Assembly: GCF_910585425.1 (NCBI RefSeq)
Contig: NZ_CAJUCP010000021.1
Span: 14,745 to 78,744 of the forward strand
Source: an uncultured Acetatifactor sp.
Lineage (GTDB): Bacteria > Bacillota > Clostridia > Lachnospirales > Lachnospiraceae
Length of the DNA stretch: 64,000 nucleotides
Direction of reading: 5' to 3'
Shown here piece by piece: positions 53,154-61,645 of the stretch. The position numbers and the translations under genes are program-made. The number at the start of each line of letters is the position of its first letter. The stretch's first letter is position 1. The notes under the pieces are model-generated. The model was not told where the DNA came from, did no database searches, and saw only the letters and a list, made by a program, of their open reading frames with translations.

Positions 53154-53870
53154 ATGAAGGCCGTATTGATCGATGATAACGAGGAATTTCACTGGACGTT
53201 TCAGAAAGCGCTTGAGATGGAGACAGAGCGGGCGGACTTTCCTATCGACCTGACATGCAGGAGCAGCCTGGAGGACATCGGCTGGGAAGAGGCAGACGAT
53301 ATCGACCTTTTCTTTATTGACATCGAGCTTGGCGGGGTGTCAGGGATAGATTTGGCCATGGGGCTGCAGAAACGCAGTCCCGGCAAGGAGATTGTCTTCG
53401 TAAGCGCCTATGATCAGTATATGCAGAAATCCATGCTGGCAAGGCCCAGATTTTTCGTCTGCAAGGTGAATCTGGAAAAGGATCTGCGGGATGTGGTCAT
53501 GTTCCTGAAGCGGCAGTGGCAGCAAAGACATGCCAGCGTAAAGGTAATCTGGAAAGGCGGCGGGACAGAGATATATCCCCAGAGAATCCTCTGGTGTGAG
53601 AGCCAGGGGCACTATGTAGACATATATCTGGACGATGGCCGGAAAGCTGTGCTCCGCACCGGCTTGAGGCAGCTGGCGGCCCTTTTTTCGGATTTCCATT
53701 ATCTTAGGATACATAACCGCCGCATAGTGAACCTGGAATATGTCCGCCGGTTTGAGGGGAGTCAGGTAGTATTAAAAGATGGGACGGCCTTGGGAGTGAG
53801 CAGGAACTGCCAGAGGGAAGTGGACAAAGGCATCAGGGAGTGGTTCGAGTCCCTTTACCAGCAGTCCTGA
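53154..53870 (+). CDS. AgrA-like response regulator (receiver + LytTR)
   Basis: 238 residues. The receiver domain has the acidic pair Asp7-Asp8, phosphoacceptor Asp56 in FFIDIELGG, and a conserved Lys in FFVCKVNLEK. The C-terminal LytTR domain includes ILWCESQGHYVDIYLDDGRK and YLRIHNRRIVNLEYVRRFEG. It should bind direct repeats in promoters once phosphorylated by the kinase encoded 15 bp downstream. Likely targets are agrB/agrD and perhaps the peptide cluster that follows. Confidence 0.9.
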   Translation: MKAVLIDDNEEFHWTFQKALEMETERADFPIDLTCRSSLEDIGWEEADDIDLFFIDIELGGVSGIDLAMGLQKRSPGKEIVFVSAYDQYMQKSMLARPRFFVCKVNLEKDLRDVVMFLKRQWQQRHASVKVIWKGGGTEIYPQRILWCESQGHYVDIYLDDGRKAVLRTGLRQLAALFSDFHYLRIHNRRIVNLEYVRRFEGSQVVLKDGTALGVSRNCQREVDKGIREWFESLYQQS

Positions 53871-53885
53871 GCGAAGGGGGAGGCT

Positions 53886-55184
53886 GTGACGATTGTTGAG
53901 ATAGGGGCGGATCTTTTTGAATCTGCCCTGTTCGTGGTTTTTCTGGATCTGTTCAATGGGCGCCGGTCGCGGGGGAGAAAGGCCTTGGCCGGAGGCTTTG
54001 TGTGCTTTGCGCTGCTGTTCGGGAACATCCTTGCCTCTGATATGGTGACGCTCTACAGCTATGTGCCCACGATATTTGATTTCGCTATCGCCATGTGCTA
54101 TGCCAGGCTGTGCCTGGAGGGGACGATATGGAGACAGCTGGGGAGCGTCATGCTGTATGAGATGGGGCTTCTGGGGAGCAGCGTGACCGTGATATGGCTT
54201 CTGGCGTTTGCAAGGGACAACGGCATCCTGCTGTGGATGGATACGATGTCTTCTGAGAGGATGTGGATGGTAGCCCTCAGCAAGCTCATGCTGCTTTTGT
54301 ATGCGCTTTTCCTGTTGAGGTGGAGAGGGCGCTTCAGAATCAGGCGATCCCGGGAAACGATGCTGACTGTCTTCCTCGCGCCTGCCATCATCCTGACGCT
54401 TGCCGCCAGCCTGCTTGGGCTATTGCTTGAAGTCTATTACATGGATGGCCGGGGGCGGATAGCAGCGGGCATCATGGGCGGAATCGTGGCGCTGTTTGCG
54501 GTCAGCCTGTATCTTTACAGCAGGGTGCTCCAAAAAGAGAGGCTGGAGCAGGAAAGGGAATATGCCGTGGCCATGGCGGCACAGCAGAAGAGGGCATATG
54601 AGGACCTGCTCAGGCATCAGGAAAGCATCCGGATGATGGAACATGACATGAGGAACAGGCTGCTGGGGATAAGGAGCTATTTCGTCTCCGGTGAGACTGC
54701 CAGGGGGATAGAGAAGATAGATGACCTGCTGGGAGACTGCAGCGGGCATGTAGGAGGGCTTGCAGACGGGGGATGCCCTTGGCGGGCAGTGGTCGAGGAT
54801 AAGCTGGCCCATGCCAGGGAGCAGGGGATCTCTGTGGAGAGCAGGATAGGGAAAGGGAGCTACGATGCAGTCGATGACATAGATTTCTGCATCATCCTGG
54901 GGAATCTGCTGGACAATGCAGTGGAGGCGCAGGAAAGCGTGGAGGGTGGCTGGATCGGGCTCCACATGTCGGAAGACAAAGGAGTGATATACATCCGATT
55001 GGAGAACAGGGTCGCCGACGGGGGATCCGTCAGGCTGTGGGAAACCAGCAAGGATGACCGGATGCGGCATGGCTTCGGAATCCGGAGCGTGAAGGAGATT
55101 CTCAAAAGATACGGCGGGACGCTGGAATTCGAAGTGGGCGATGGGAAAGTCATAGCGACGGTCTTGCTGAAGATGCCATCCTGA
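53886..55184 (+). CDS. AgrC-like GHKL sensor histidine kinase
   Basis: 432 residues. Six or so N-terminal membrane helices form the peptide sensor, then a coiled coil, the H-box RMMEHDMRNRLLGIR, N-box LGNLLDNAVEAQES and G-box region RHGFGIRSVKEILKRYGG. This layout fits AgrC-type kinases that sense cyclic autoinducers. GTG is the start, with a GGGGGAGG site close before it. The stop codon lies in a terminator hairpin, which separates it from agrB. Confidence 0.9.
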   Translation: MTIVEIGADLFESALFVVFLDLFNGRRSRGRKALAGGFVCFALLFGNILASDMVTLYSYVPTIFDFAIAMCYARLCLEGTIWRQLGSVMLYEMGLLGSSVTVIWLLAFARDNGILLWMDTMSSERMWMVALSKLMLLLYALFLLRWRGRFRIRRSRETMLTVFLAPAIILTLAASLLGLLLEVYYMDGRGRIAAGIMGGIVALFAVSLYLYSRVLQKERLEQEREYAVAMAAQQKRAYEDLLRHQESIRMMEHDMRNRLLGIRSYFVSGETARGIEKIDDLLGDCSGHVGGLADGGCPWRAVVEDKLAHAREQGISVESRIGKGSYDAVDDIDFCIILGNLLDNAVEAQESVEGGWIGLHMSEDKGVIYIRLENRVADGGSVRLWETSKDDRMRHGFGIRSVKEILKRYGGTLEFEVGDGKVIATVLLKMPS

Positions 55185-55207
55185 ATTTGACAGGATGGTA
55201 TTTTTTT
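55176..55207 (+). terminator. Terminator at the end of the kinase gene
   Basis: CCATCCTG (55176-55183) pairs with CAGGATGG (55191-55198), then TA and seven T. It overlaps the kinase stop codon. agrB would therefore need its own promoter; TTGCGC-18 nt-TATGCT (about 55263-55292) is a candidate. Confidence 0.8.
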
Positions 55208-55323
55208 GACTATTTTTCGTAATATTTTACCAAACTTGCCAGAATATGACCGAACAGGACATTGCGCTTTCTTTTTCGGAGAGGATATGCTATGGTGAAT
55301 GTAGACAAAGAGGGGGCAGGAAA

Positions 55324-55920
55324 TTGACAGAGAGGCTGGCAGATTTTATTGTCCATAAATTATGCCGAAAAGGGCTTATCAGGGAGGATGAAAAAAGGAT
55401 CTATAAAGTCGGGTTTGACGTGATGATCGGGACTTTGGCAAACAGCTCCGTGATTCTGGCAGTTGGCTTTTTTCTGCGGGATGCAGGGGGAGCGGCACTG
55501 TTTCTGCTATGCTTCTGCACAGTGAGGAATTACTGTGGGGGATACCATGCGAAGACCAGGGCGAAGTGCCTGATGGTCATGGTAGCTGCATTTTGTTTCG
55601 TCTCCCTGATGTCGGAGATGGTTGCGGGGAGTTTTGGGATACTGCTTTATGGTTATGTAGGGATTTCGATTGCTTTGGGGTGTGTGCTGTTTTGGTTTGT
55701 CCCAGTGACGGATATCACAAAGAGGTATACCCCGGATGATGAGGCCGGGAATCGGCGGAAAGCGCTGCGGATTCTGCTTATATGGTATTCCGCCATGTGC
55801 ATGGGCATTGCGTGGGATAGTGCGGTTGCGGTTAAAATCAGCATGACGATGAATGTCATTGCATGGATGGTGCTGGCGGCTAAGCCGTGGAGAACGGCGG
55901 GCATTGGAAAATGTAGATGA
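55324..55920 (+). CDS. agrB: AgrB-like autoinducer peptide-processing protease
   Basis: About 198 residues with four to six membrane segments. RNYCGGYHAKTRAKCLM holds His75 and Cys82, the same seven-residue spacing as the catalytic pair of staphylococcal AgrB. It should cut an AgrD propeptide and form the cyclic ester. I choose the TTG at 55324, preceded by GAGGGGG, because residues further upstream (from ATG 55246) do not look like AgrB and the usual length is about 190-200. The kinase and regulator upstream complete the circuit. Confidence 0.85.
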   Translation: MTERLADFIVHKLCRKGLIREDEKRIYKVGFDVMIGTLANSSVILAVGFFLRDAGGAALFLLCFCTVRNYCGGYHAKTRAKCLMVMVAAFCFVSLMSEMVAGSFGILLYGYVGISIALGCVLFWFVPVTDITKRYTPDDEAGNRRKALRILLIWYSAMCMGIAWDSAVAVKISMTMNVIAWMVLAAKPWRTAGIGKCR

Positions 55921-55935
55921 AAGGAAGATGATTTT

Positions 55936-56097
55936 ATGAAAAAGATGGGTTCAAAGTTTTTTGATGGGGTGCTTAAGGTAGTTTATAAGATAGGACTGTC
56001 GACGGTGCTGGCAATTTCGAGATTTTCCTCTTACCAGGCTACGGAGGATGGGGAGTTGTTTGAGGCAGTTTATCGAGGATACAAATTGCAATCTTAA
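55936..56097 (+). CDS. AgrD-like autoinducer propeptide without cysteine
   Basis: A 53-residue peptide, 15 bp after agrB with a GGAAG site. It starts MKKMGSKFFDGVLKVVYKIG, an amphipathic helix like the AgrD leader. A core region SRFSSYQAT follows, then an acidic/hydrophobic tail EDGELFEAVYRGYKLQS like the AgrD recognition tail. Cys is absent, so ring closure would need Ser, giving a lactone as known in some staphylococcal AgrD variants. Position and leader support AgrD; the core assignment is inference. Confidence 0.65.
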   Translation: MKKMGSKFFDGVLKVVYKIGLSTVLAISRFSSYQATEDGELFEAVYRGYKLQS

Positions 56098-56212
56098 AGA
56101 GGGTCAATTATATCTGCTGATGCAAATATAATTGATTTGTAACTATTATGTTTTATGCGCAGTAGTCCTAACAGATTTTAATAAAATGTAAAGCAGGGAA
56201 AGGAGATTGTCT

Positions 56213-56317
56213 ATGACATACGAAAAACCGGAAATTGTTATTTACAATGAGGAAGACATACAGGCTATTGAGGCTCAAGCTGCCTCATGCTGTCCTACAG
56301 GAAAAACTAATTCCTGA
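56213..56317 (+). CDS. Candidate RiPP precursor peptide, 34 aa
   Basis: AGGAG at 56201-56205 is 7 nt before the ATG. The peptide starts MTYEKPEIVIYNEEDIQAIE, the YEKP...I pattern seen in leaders of several Firmicutes RiPP precursors, and ends AQAASCCPTGKTNS. The leader is acidic; the last 11 residues hold two adjacent Cys, a Pro, and a C-terminal Ser. It stands directly before a radical SAM/SPASM gene. The adjacent Cys are plausible thioether donors, and Ser34 is a possible target for the HprK-like kinase downstream (inference). Too short for standard gene finders. Confidence 0.75.
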   Translation: MTYEKPEIVIYNEEDIQAIEAQAASCCPTGKTNS

Positions 56318-56430
56318 TTGCGGTAGCAAATGTAAGCTATAATGTTTTTGAAAGTAAAATGCCATGTAATTTGAATGTTTTGAAGCTATAAAATGTTGAA
56401 AGAAGTGGTATACCCCAAAAAAGTCATTTT

Positions 56431-57906
56431 ATGGGGAAATATTCGTCATTTCGCACAAATGATTGTAACAGAAAGATGATTGCATTTTATTGGCTGTTAA
56501 GGACTACTGATAAAGTGGAGGGATATGCTAGGATGCATTATATTGGGGATTATATATATGATTCGGATAGATTGATTTTTTATGAAAGAGATATGCCGGA
56601 ACATGTAATCAAGAAAGTGAAAGAGTGTATTGAGGTATCGGACTATTATGAAAAATTAAGGAGTGGATATGAGTGCCTAGATAAAAACAATATGTCTGCT
56701 AAGGGAAAACACATAGATTTGATTGGTGTGTGTTTAACATATAATTGTCAGTTGAGGTGTAATTATTGTAGTTATTCTTCGACTAGCGGAAATTATAATG
56801 ATTTAGATACAAAGGATGTATTAGCTTTTGTAGTAGAAGCAATTAAAATCAGGATGATTTATCAAATGGCTCATCATGTTGTTTATGATAAGCCTTTAAG
56901 ATTCTTTTTTACAGGAGGCGGAGAGCCTACTTTCGATTGGAACCTATTTGAAAAAACCGTTTGCGCAATAAAGAAAAAGTGTGAAGAGTATTCGATTCCA
57001 TGTTATTTAGAACTAACGACAAACGGCATGTTAAATGATAACCAGAGAAGTTTTGTCATTGATCATTTTAATAAGGTAATGGTATCATATGATGGTATCG
57101 CAGAAATTCAGAACAAGAACAGAAAATGCGCAAATACAACAGAATCATCTAAAACTGTTGAGGAATCTATCAGAGCGTTTATGGAGAGCAAGCTATTCCT
57201 TGTTGTCAGGACTACAGTTTGGCATGAAGATTTTGTGGCACTAAAAGAGATATATAATAATTTGGCAAAAAATTATGCTGCAATTGATGAGTGGAGCATA
57301 ATGCCCATTCTTCCGTCGGGAAGAGCTTTAGTAAATGCAAAGCCCGGGCAATACGACATAAATCAGAAAAATTTTTTTGATTATTACATAGAGTTAATCG
57401 AATATGTCCAAAATCAAGAAACTGGATTGTATATATCATCTGCGGTATTTAACAACAGTATTGTAGAATATTGCTGCGGAGCAACTTTTGATGAGTGCTT
57501 TTGGCTAATGCCAGATAAAACGATTGTAAATTGTATTGAAGCAGAAAGATTTAAAACTGAAGTTGGCAGAATCGAAAATGATAAGGTGCTATTTTATGAT
57601 TGCTATGTGGATTTGTATCTAGATATTGTAAGGGATACATTTGATAATTGTAGAAATTGTCTGGCATATAGATTCTGTAAAGGCGGCTGTCCTTTGAAAA
57701 CAATACGCGATGAAGAATACGGAACGAATTATCGAAAGTATGAGTGTCAGATGATAGTGCAATATTGGGAATACGTCTTCCACAAAATATTGCGAGGTGG
57801 TTATTGCTTTGGATGGGGAGCTTCGCAGATAGAGAAAGATGAGTTTGAAGGCTATAAAGTCTTTCAATTAAGGGATATGGAAAGGAGAAAGCAAGATGCA
57901 GATTAA
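56431..57906 (+). CDS. Radical SAM/SPASM peptide maturase
   Basis: 491 residues. The 4Fe-4S motif CQLRCNYC gives Cys106, Cys110 and Cys113; FFFTGGGEPTFDW is the SAM-binding GGE motif. The C-terminal SPASM-type cysteines are in EYCCGATFDECFWLMPDKTI, VNCIE and CRNCLAYRFCKGGCPLK. Such enzymes form thioether or C-C links in peptides. The 90 residues before the core may help bind the leader. No strong ribosome site is seen before the ATG at 56431. The gene overlaps the PqqD-like gene by 11 bp. The 113-bp gap to the precursor holds a direct repeat AAGCTATAA. Confidence 0.9.
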   Translation: MGKYSSFRTNDCNRKMIAFYWLLRTTDKVEGYARMHYIGDYIYDSDRLIFYERDMPEHVIKKVKECIEVSDYYEKLRSGYECLDKNNMSAKGKHIDLIGVCLTYNCQLRCNYCSYSSTSGNYNDLDTKDVLAFVVEAIKIRMIYQMAHHVVYDKPLRFFFTGGGEPTFDWNLFEKTVCAIKKKCEEYSIPCYLELTTNGMLNDNQRSFVIDHFNKVMVSYDGIAEIQNKNRKCANTTESSKTVEESIRAFMESKLFLVVRTTVWHEDFVALKEIYNNLAKNYAAIDEWSIMPILPSGRALVNAKPGQYDINQKNFFDYYIELIEYVQNQETGLYISSAVFNNSIVEYCCGATFDECFWLMPDKTIVNCIEAERFKTEVGRIENDKVLFYDCYVDLYLDIVRDTFDNCRNCLAYRFCKGGCPLKTIRDEEYGTNYRKYECQMIVQYWEYVFHKILRGGYCFGWGASQIEKDEFEGYKVFQLRDMERRKQDAD

Positions 57907-58198
57907 CGGAAATGAAGTGATGATTTCATTACTAGAAATCGATACTATTGAGGACGAAATGGTGGCATACAATGCAAAAGATAACAAGATTATAACATTC
58001 AATAAGACGGCATCATTTATTTGGAGTATTATAATGGAAATGGAAAACACGGAGGTTAATGTTACTACGAAACAAATCACAGAAAAAATATTTAAAACAT
58101 TTCATATAAAAGAAATAGAAGAAAAAGAAGTATATGATGATGTTGATGATATTTTAAATCAGTTTATTGATGCAAATTTAATAAAAAGAAAAGCTTGA
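57896..58198 (+). CDS. PqqD-like peptide chaperone (RiPP recognition element)
   Basis: 100 residues. The phrase VAYNAKDNKIITFNKTASFI WS fits the PqqD pattern in which a conserved LN.TA...W region precedes a helical part; DDVDDILNQFIDANLI closes the domain. PqqD-like proteins bind the precursor leader and present it to the radical SAM enzyme encoded just before. Translational overlap supports this partnership. Confidence 0.8.
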   Translation: MQINGNEVMISLLEIDTIEDEMVAYNAKDNKIITFNKTASFIWSIIMEMENTEVNVTTKQITEKIFKTFHIKEIEEKEVYDDVDDILNQFIDANLIKRKA

Positions 58199-58263
58199 TT
58201 TGCGAAGTTTATTGTGAGAAATTCTGTTATGTAAAACTAGACTAGTGCTGATAGAGGGCTTGT

Positions 58264-59115
58264 ATGATTTTGTTTACACGGAAGATAGGGAGAATTGAAC
58301 TGCATATTCAAATAGATGAAGATTTGTATAATGCAAATCTCTCGATTTTTAATTGTATTTTTAGTACTTTTAGAAAAAATAAAGCTTATATATCAGATGA
58401 AAGCTCGATGAGGGATAGCATATATATTTTTTCCACAGATGTGACTTTACGAAATTTAGAAAATGAATCATATTTTATACAATGTAATACATGTGATCCG
58501 CTATGGGTGACAGAACTAATAGGAATTTTGGAAGAATGGTATGCAACAACAATGAAATGTACGATTCTACATGGGTCATGCATTAGGCTACTAGATAAAA
58601 ATATCTTATTGATGGGTGCGAGAAAGTTTGGGAAAACTACTCTTACGGGTTACTTGGCATTGAATCGAAATGCAGAATATTTAGATGATGATTGCGTATA
58701 TTTTTTTGAAGATGAAATATGGGGCTTTAATATGCCGATTGCAGTAAGAAAAAATGTTGATAAATTGCCTTTAAATAATTTGGTCTGTACTGCTTACGAT
58801 GGAGAGAATATCGAGAGAATGCTATTTAGGCCATTTGACTGTATTGACAAATTGTCGTCAATAGAATTTATATTGTTTCCGGTATACAATACTGAAAATA
58901 TCAACAGAGCGATCGAGATTAAAAAGGGTGTGTTATTTAATAAGATTATTAATAATGTTAGACATTCTCAAAGTATCAGTAAGTTGTTTCATGATGTGTG
59001 TGAACTTTCTAAAGATATAAAGGCCTTTTCCATCTGGTACTCGACCAGTGAAAATGCGTATAGGATTATAAATTCAATTATTTGTAAGGAGTGGATAAGT
59101 GAAGCGTTTTGTTGA
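58264..59115 (+). CDS. HPr-kinase-like protein (HprK/PadeK-type)
   Basis: 283 residues. The C-terminal half has ILHGSCIRLLDKNILLMGAR, the P-loop GARKFGKTTL, and YLDDDCVYFF, the Asp-rich catalytic region of HPr serine kinase-like proteins. Stand-alone relatives occur in paeninodin-type lasso clusters, where the kinase phosphorylates the C-terminal Ser of the precursor. The precursor here also ends in Ser. Substrate inferred. It overlaps the next gene by 17 bp. Confidence 0.75.
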   Translation: MILFTRKIGRIELHIQIDEDLYNANLSIFNCIFSTFRKNKAYISDESSMRDSIYIFSTDVTLRNLENESYFIQCNTCDPLWVTELIGILEEWYATTMKCTILHGSCIRLLDKNILLMGARKFGKTTLTGYLALNRNAEYLDDDCVYFFEDEIWGFNMPIAVRKNVDKLPLNNLVCTAYDGENIERMLFRPFDCIDKLSSIEFILFPVYNTENINRAIEIKKGVLFNKIINNVRHSQSISKLFHDVCELSKDIKAFSIWYSTSENAYRIINSIICKEWISEAFC

Positions 59116-60880
59116 GACCTATAGAAATATTTTTTGGTTGTACAAACCATATCTAAAATACGGGAAAAGGTTTGTATTTTGTTCGTGGATATTCTGGATT
59201 TGCATTGTACCAGTGGTGCAGATTATTACAGTGCATTTGCCAAGTACCATCATAAATATGCTTCAGGCAGGTGAGTCCTATCAAAATGTTGTCATATGTG
59301 TCATAGGCATGCAAATGATGCTTATGCTTCAACCCGTATATGAAGATGTATTCAATATGTTCTGTAAGAATAGGGCATTGCCATATATAGAGGCCAAACT
59401 AAAACAGGATGTATATAAAAAAGCAGTGGAAACAGATTATGAATACATCGATGATCCGGAATATTTTGATAATTATACATGGGCCGTAAACCAATATGCA
59501 GCGAAAGCCCAGGATGCACAGGAAATGACGAATAGGATGTCTTCCTCTACTATTGTCATTTGTTCGATGCTTACTGTAATTGCAGTCCTTAGCCCTTTTG
59601 CGGTAGTTGTCACTATTGTAGGCACTATCATTGAGAATTTCATGTATATTGTAGTAAACTATTATGATATGAAAAAAGAGGAGGAAGTTCTGCCCTACGA
59701 TAGAAAACAAGAGTATTACCACAAAGTATTCTATGACAATGCGGATGCCGCAGATTTGAAAAGTACGAATCTGGGAACCTATTTATTACAGGGATACGAC
59801 AGGGCACAGCAGAGCAAGCTTAATACCATAAAAAAATATGGATATAAGATGATTCCATGGGCATTGGGAGGAGACCTGGCGTTTTATGTTGCTCGCACAT
59901 TTGTTATTTTGAATATCGCATATGGAATCTATGTCGGTGATATACCAACAGTTGCTACATATATTACTATGATGGCAGCGGTAGAAGTGCTGAAAAATTC
60001 TATGAATGAGATGTTTTATTATGTGAAAGATGCGAATCGACTGGGGATGTATGCAAAAAGGATTCGGGCTTTTTTTGATCTTGAATCCCATATAGAGACA
60101 GACATGAAAGAGAAGGTTTCAGTATCGGACGGAGCTTTTGCAGTTGAATTTCGGGATGTTCAGTTCCGATATAAAAACTCAGAATTTCATATTGAAGATT
60201 TCAATCTCAAGATCAATGCAGGAGAAAAAATTGCTATTGTTGGAGAGAACGGTGCAGGAAAATCTACGCTGGTGAAACTGTTGATGCGTTTCTATGATGT
60301 AAATAGTGGTGCGATTTTATTGAATGGGAGAGATATCCGAGATTATGAGCTGAAAGGGCTGAGAAAGAAAATAGGAGTGGCGTTCCAGAATCCGAATGTA
60401 TATGCGATATCGTTTGCAGAGAATATCGGCTTATACAAAAGGGTGGATTATGTTAAGATGCAGCAGATTATAAGGGATGTCGGATTAGAGATTGTTCTAC
60501 AAAAAAATAACGCGACAATCGATTCGGAAGTGACGAAAGAATTTGATGAAAGAGGCATTATGCTGTCTGGAGGAGAAAGGCAGAAAATGGCTATAGCGAG
60601 ACTTTTTGTTTCAGAATTCGGCCTATTGATTTTAGATGAGCCATCTTCTGCTTTGGATCCTATTGCAGAACATAAGATGACAAAACTTATATTTGACATT
60701 AGCAATCAATCTACTACTATCATCGTGGCACACCGATTGTCAACTATAAGGGATGCGGACAAGATTGTTTTAGTAGATGGGGGCAGAATTGCAGAGATGG
60801 GAACCCATGATGAATTAATGGCTATGCATGGGAAGTATAGCGAAATGTTTTCTAAACAGGCAGAAAACTATATCTGTTGA
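59099..60880 (+). CDS. ABC exporter of the RiPP cluster
   Basis: 593 residues. Six membrane helices, then GENGAGKSTLVKLLMRFYDV, signature MLSGGERQKMAIARLF, LLILDEPSSALD and IVAHRLST. No N-terminal C39 peptidase, so leader removal must be done elsewhere, possibly by the S26-type peptidase. GTG is the start. The ATPase resembles those at 45.9 and 47.7 kb, including EVTKEFDERGIMLSGGE. Confidence 0.9.
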   Translation: MKRFVETYRNIFWLYKPYLKYGKRFVFCSWIFWICIVPVVQIITVHLPSTIINMLQAGESYQNVVICVIGMQMMLMLQPVYEDVFNMFCKNRALPYIEAKLKQDVYKKAVETDYEYIDDPEYFDNYTWAVNQYAAKAQDAQEMTNRMSSSTIVICSMLTVIAVLSPFAVVVTIVGTIIENFMYIVVNYYDMKKEEEVLPYDRKQEYYHKVFYDNADAADLKSTNLGTYLLQGYDRAQQSKLNTIKKYGYKMIPWALGGDLAFYVARTFVILNIAYGIYVGDIPTVATYITMMAAVEVLKNSMNEMFYYVKDANRLGMYAKRIRAFFDLESHIETDMKEKVSVSDGAFAVEFRDVQFRYKNSEFHIEDFNLKINAGEKIAIVGENGAGKSTLVKLLMRFYDVNSGAILLNGRDIRDYELKGLRKKIGVAFQNPNVYAISFAENIGLYKRVDYVKMQQIIRDVGLEIVLQKNNATIDSEVTKEFDERGIMLSGGERQKMAIARLFVSEFGLLILDEPSSALDPIAEHKMTKLIFDISNQSTTIIVAHRLSTIRDADKIVLVDGGRIAEMGTHDELMAMHGKYSEMFSKQAENYIC

Positions 60881-60915
60881 CAGGACAGCGACAGCATGAA
60901 GAGGCGGAGGGCGAT

Positions 60916-61608
60916 ATGGATGACAAGTATATTTGGAAAAAAGATTTAAACATGCTACGTTATATACCAAAGAATGCTCCCTTTGTTTTTATGTATAGTG
61001 GAGGAAAGGATTCAGGCCTAGCTCTATCAATTGCGCTTGAGTATGGCAAACCGGTTAGTTTATTACATTGTTTAGAAAATGATGAGTCTTTATTTCATGA
61101 ACAGAAGAGAGACGTCATGAATGCTCAGGCGAGCCAGTTGAATATTCCGATTAGATATTTGGAGTATAAGTGGTGGGTACGTTGGGATAAAATAGTCAAA
61201 ACATACATTGAATACAAAGAGAAAGGTGTAAAATATGTCGTTTTTGGAGATTTGAACTCAGAAGGAAATATGGATGTGCAGATTAAGCTTTGTCGAAGTG
61301 CAGGAGTAGTGCCATGTTTCCCATTGGCATTTCTTCCCTACGATTGCTTACTGGATGAAATAGAAAAAAGGAATATTGAAAGCATAATTACAACAATAAA
61401 CCATTCATCTATTGAAAGCAAATGGTTGGGAAAAACTTTTAATAGAGAAATGTATCACTGTTTTGAAATTTTGGGCATTGATTCGTTTGGCGAAGGAGGA
61501 GAATTCCATACTACATTAGTTAATGCTAACTGCTTTAAGGGACCATTAAAGTACGAATTTACAGTTGTTGACGATAGAAAAATTTGTATTAATACTAAAT
61601 TCGATTAG
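60916..61608 (+). CDS. Dph6-like PP-loop ATP pyrophosphatase (amide-forming ligase?)
   Basis: 230 residues. VFMYSGGKDSGLALSIALEY is the PP-loop; VKYVVFGDLNSEGN and, near the end, DSFGEGGEFHTTLVNANCFK match the diphthine--ammonia ligase (Dph6/ATP_bind_4) family, in which GEGGE is diagnostic. Dph6 activates a carboxylate with ATP and forms an amide with ammonia. Bacteria lack diphthamide, so a role on the peptide, such as amidation of a carboxylate, is possible (inference). GGAGG precedes the chosen ATG. Confidence 0.8.
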   Translation: MDDKYIWKKDLNMLRYIPKNAPFVFMYSGGKDSGLALSIALEYGKPVSLLHCLENDESLFHEQKRDVMNAQASQLNIPIRYLEYKWWVRWDKIVKTYIEYKEKGVKYVVFGDLNSEGNMDVQIKLCRSAGVVPCFPLAFLPYDCLLDEIEKRNIESIITTINHSSIESKWLGKTFNREMYHCFEILGIDSFGEGGEFHTTLVNANCFKGPLKYEFTVVDDRKICINTKFD

Positions 61609-61645
61609 CTTTTATATAGATATATTAAATGGGGGTTGTCCGTGT

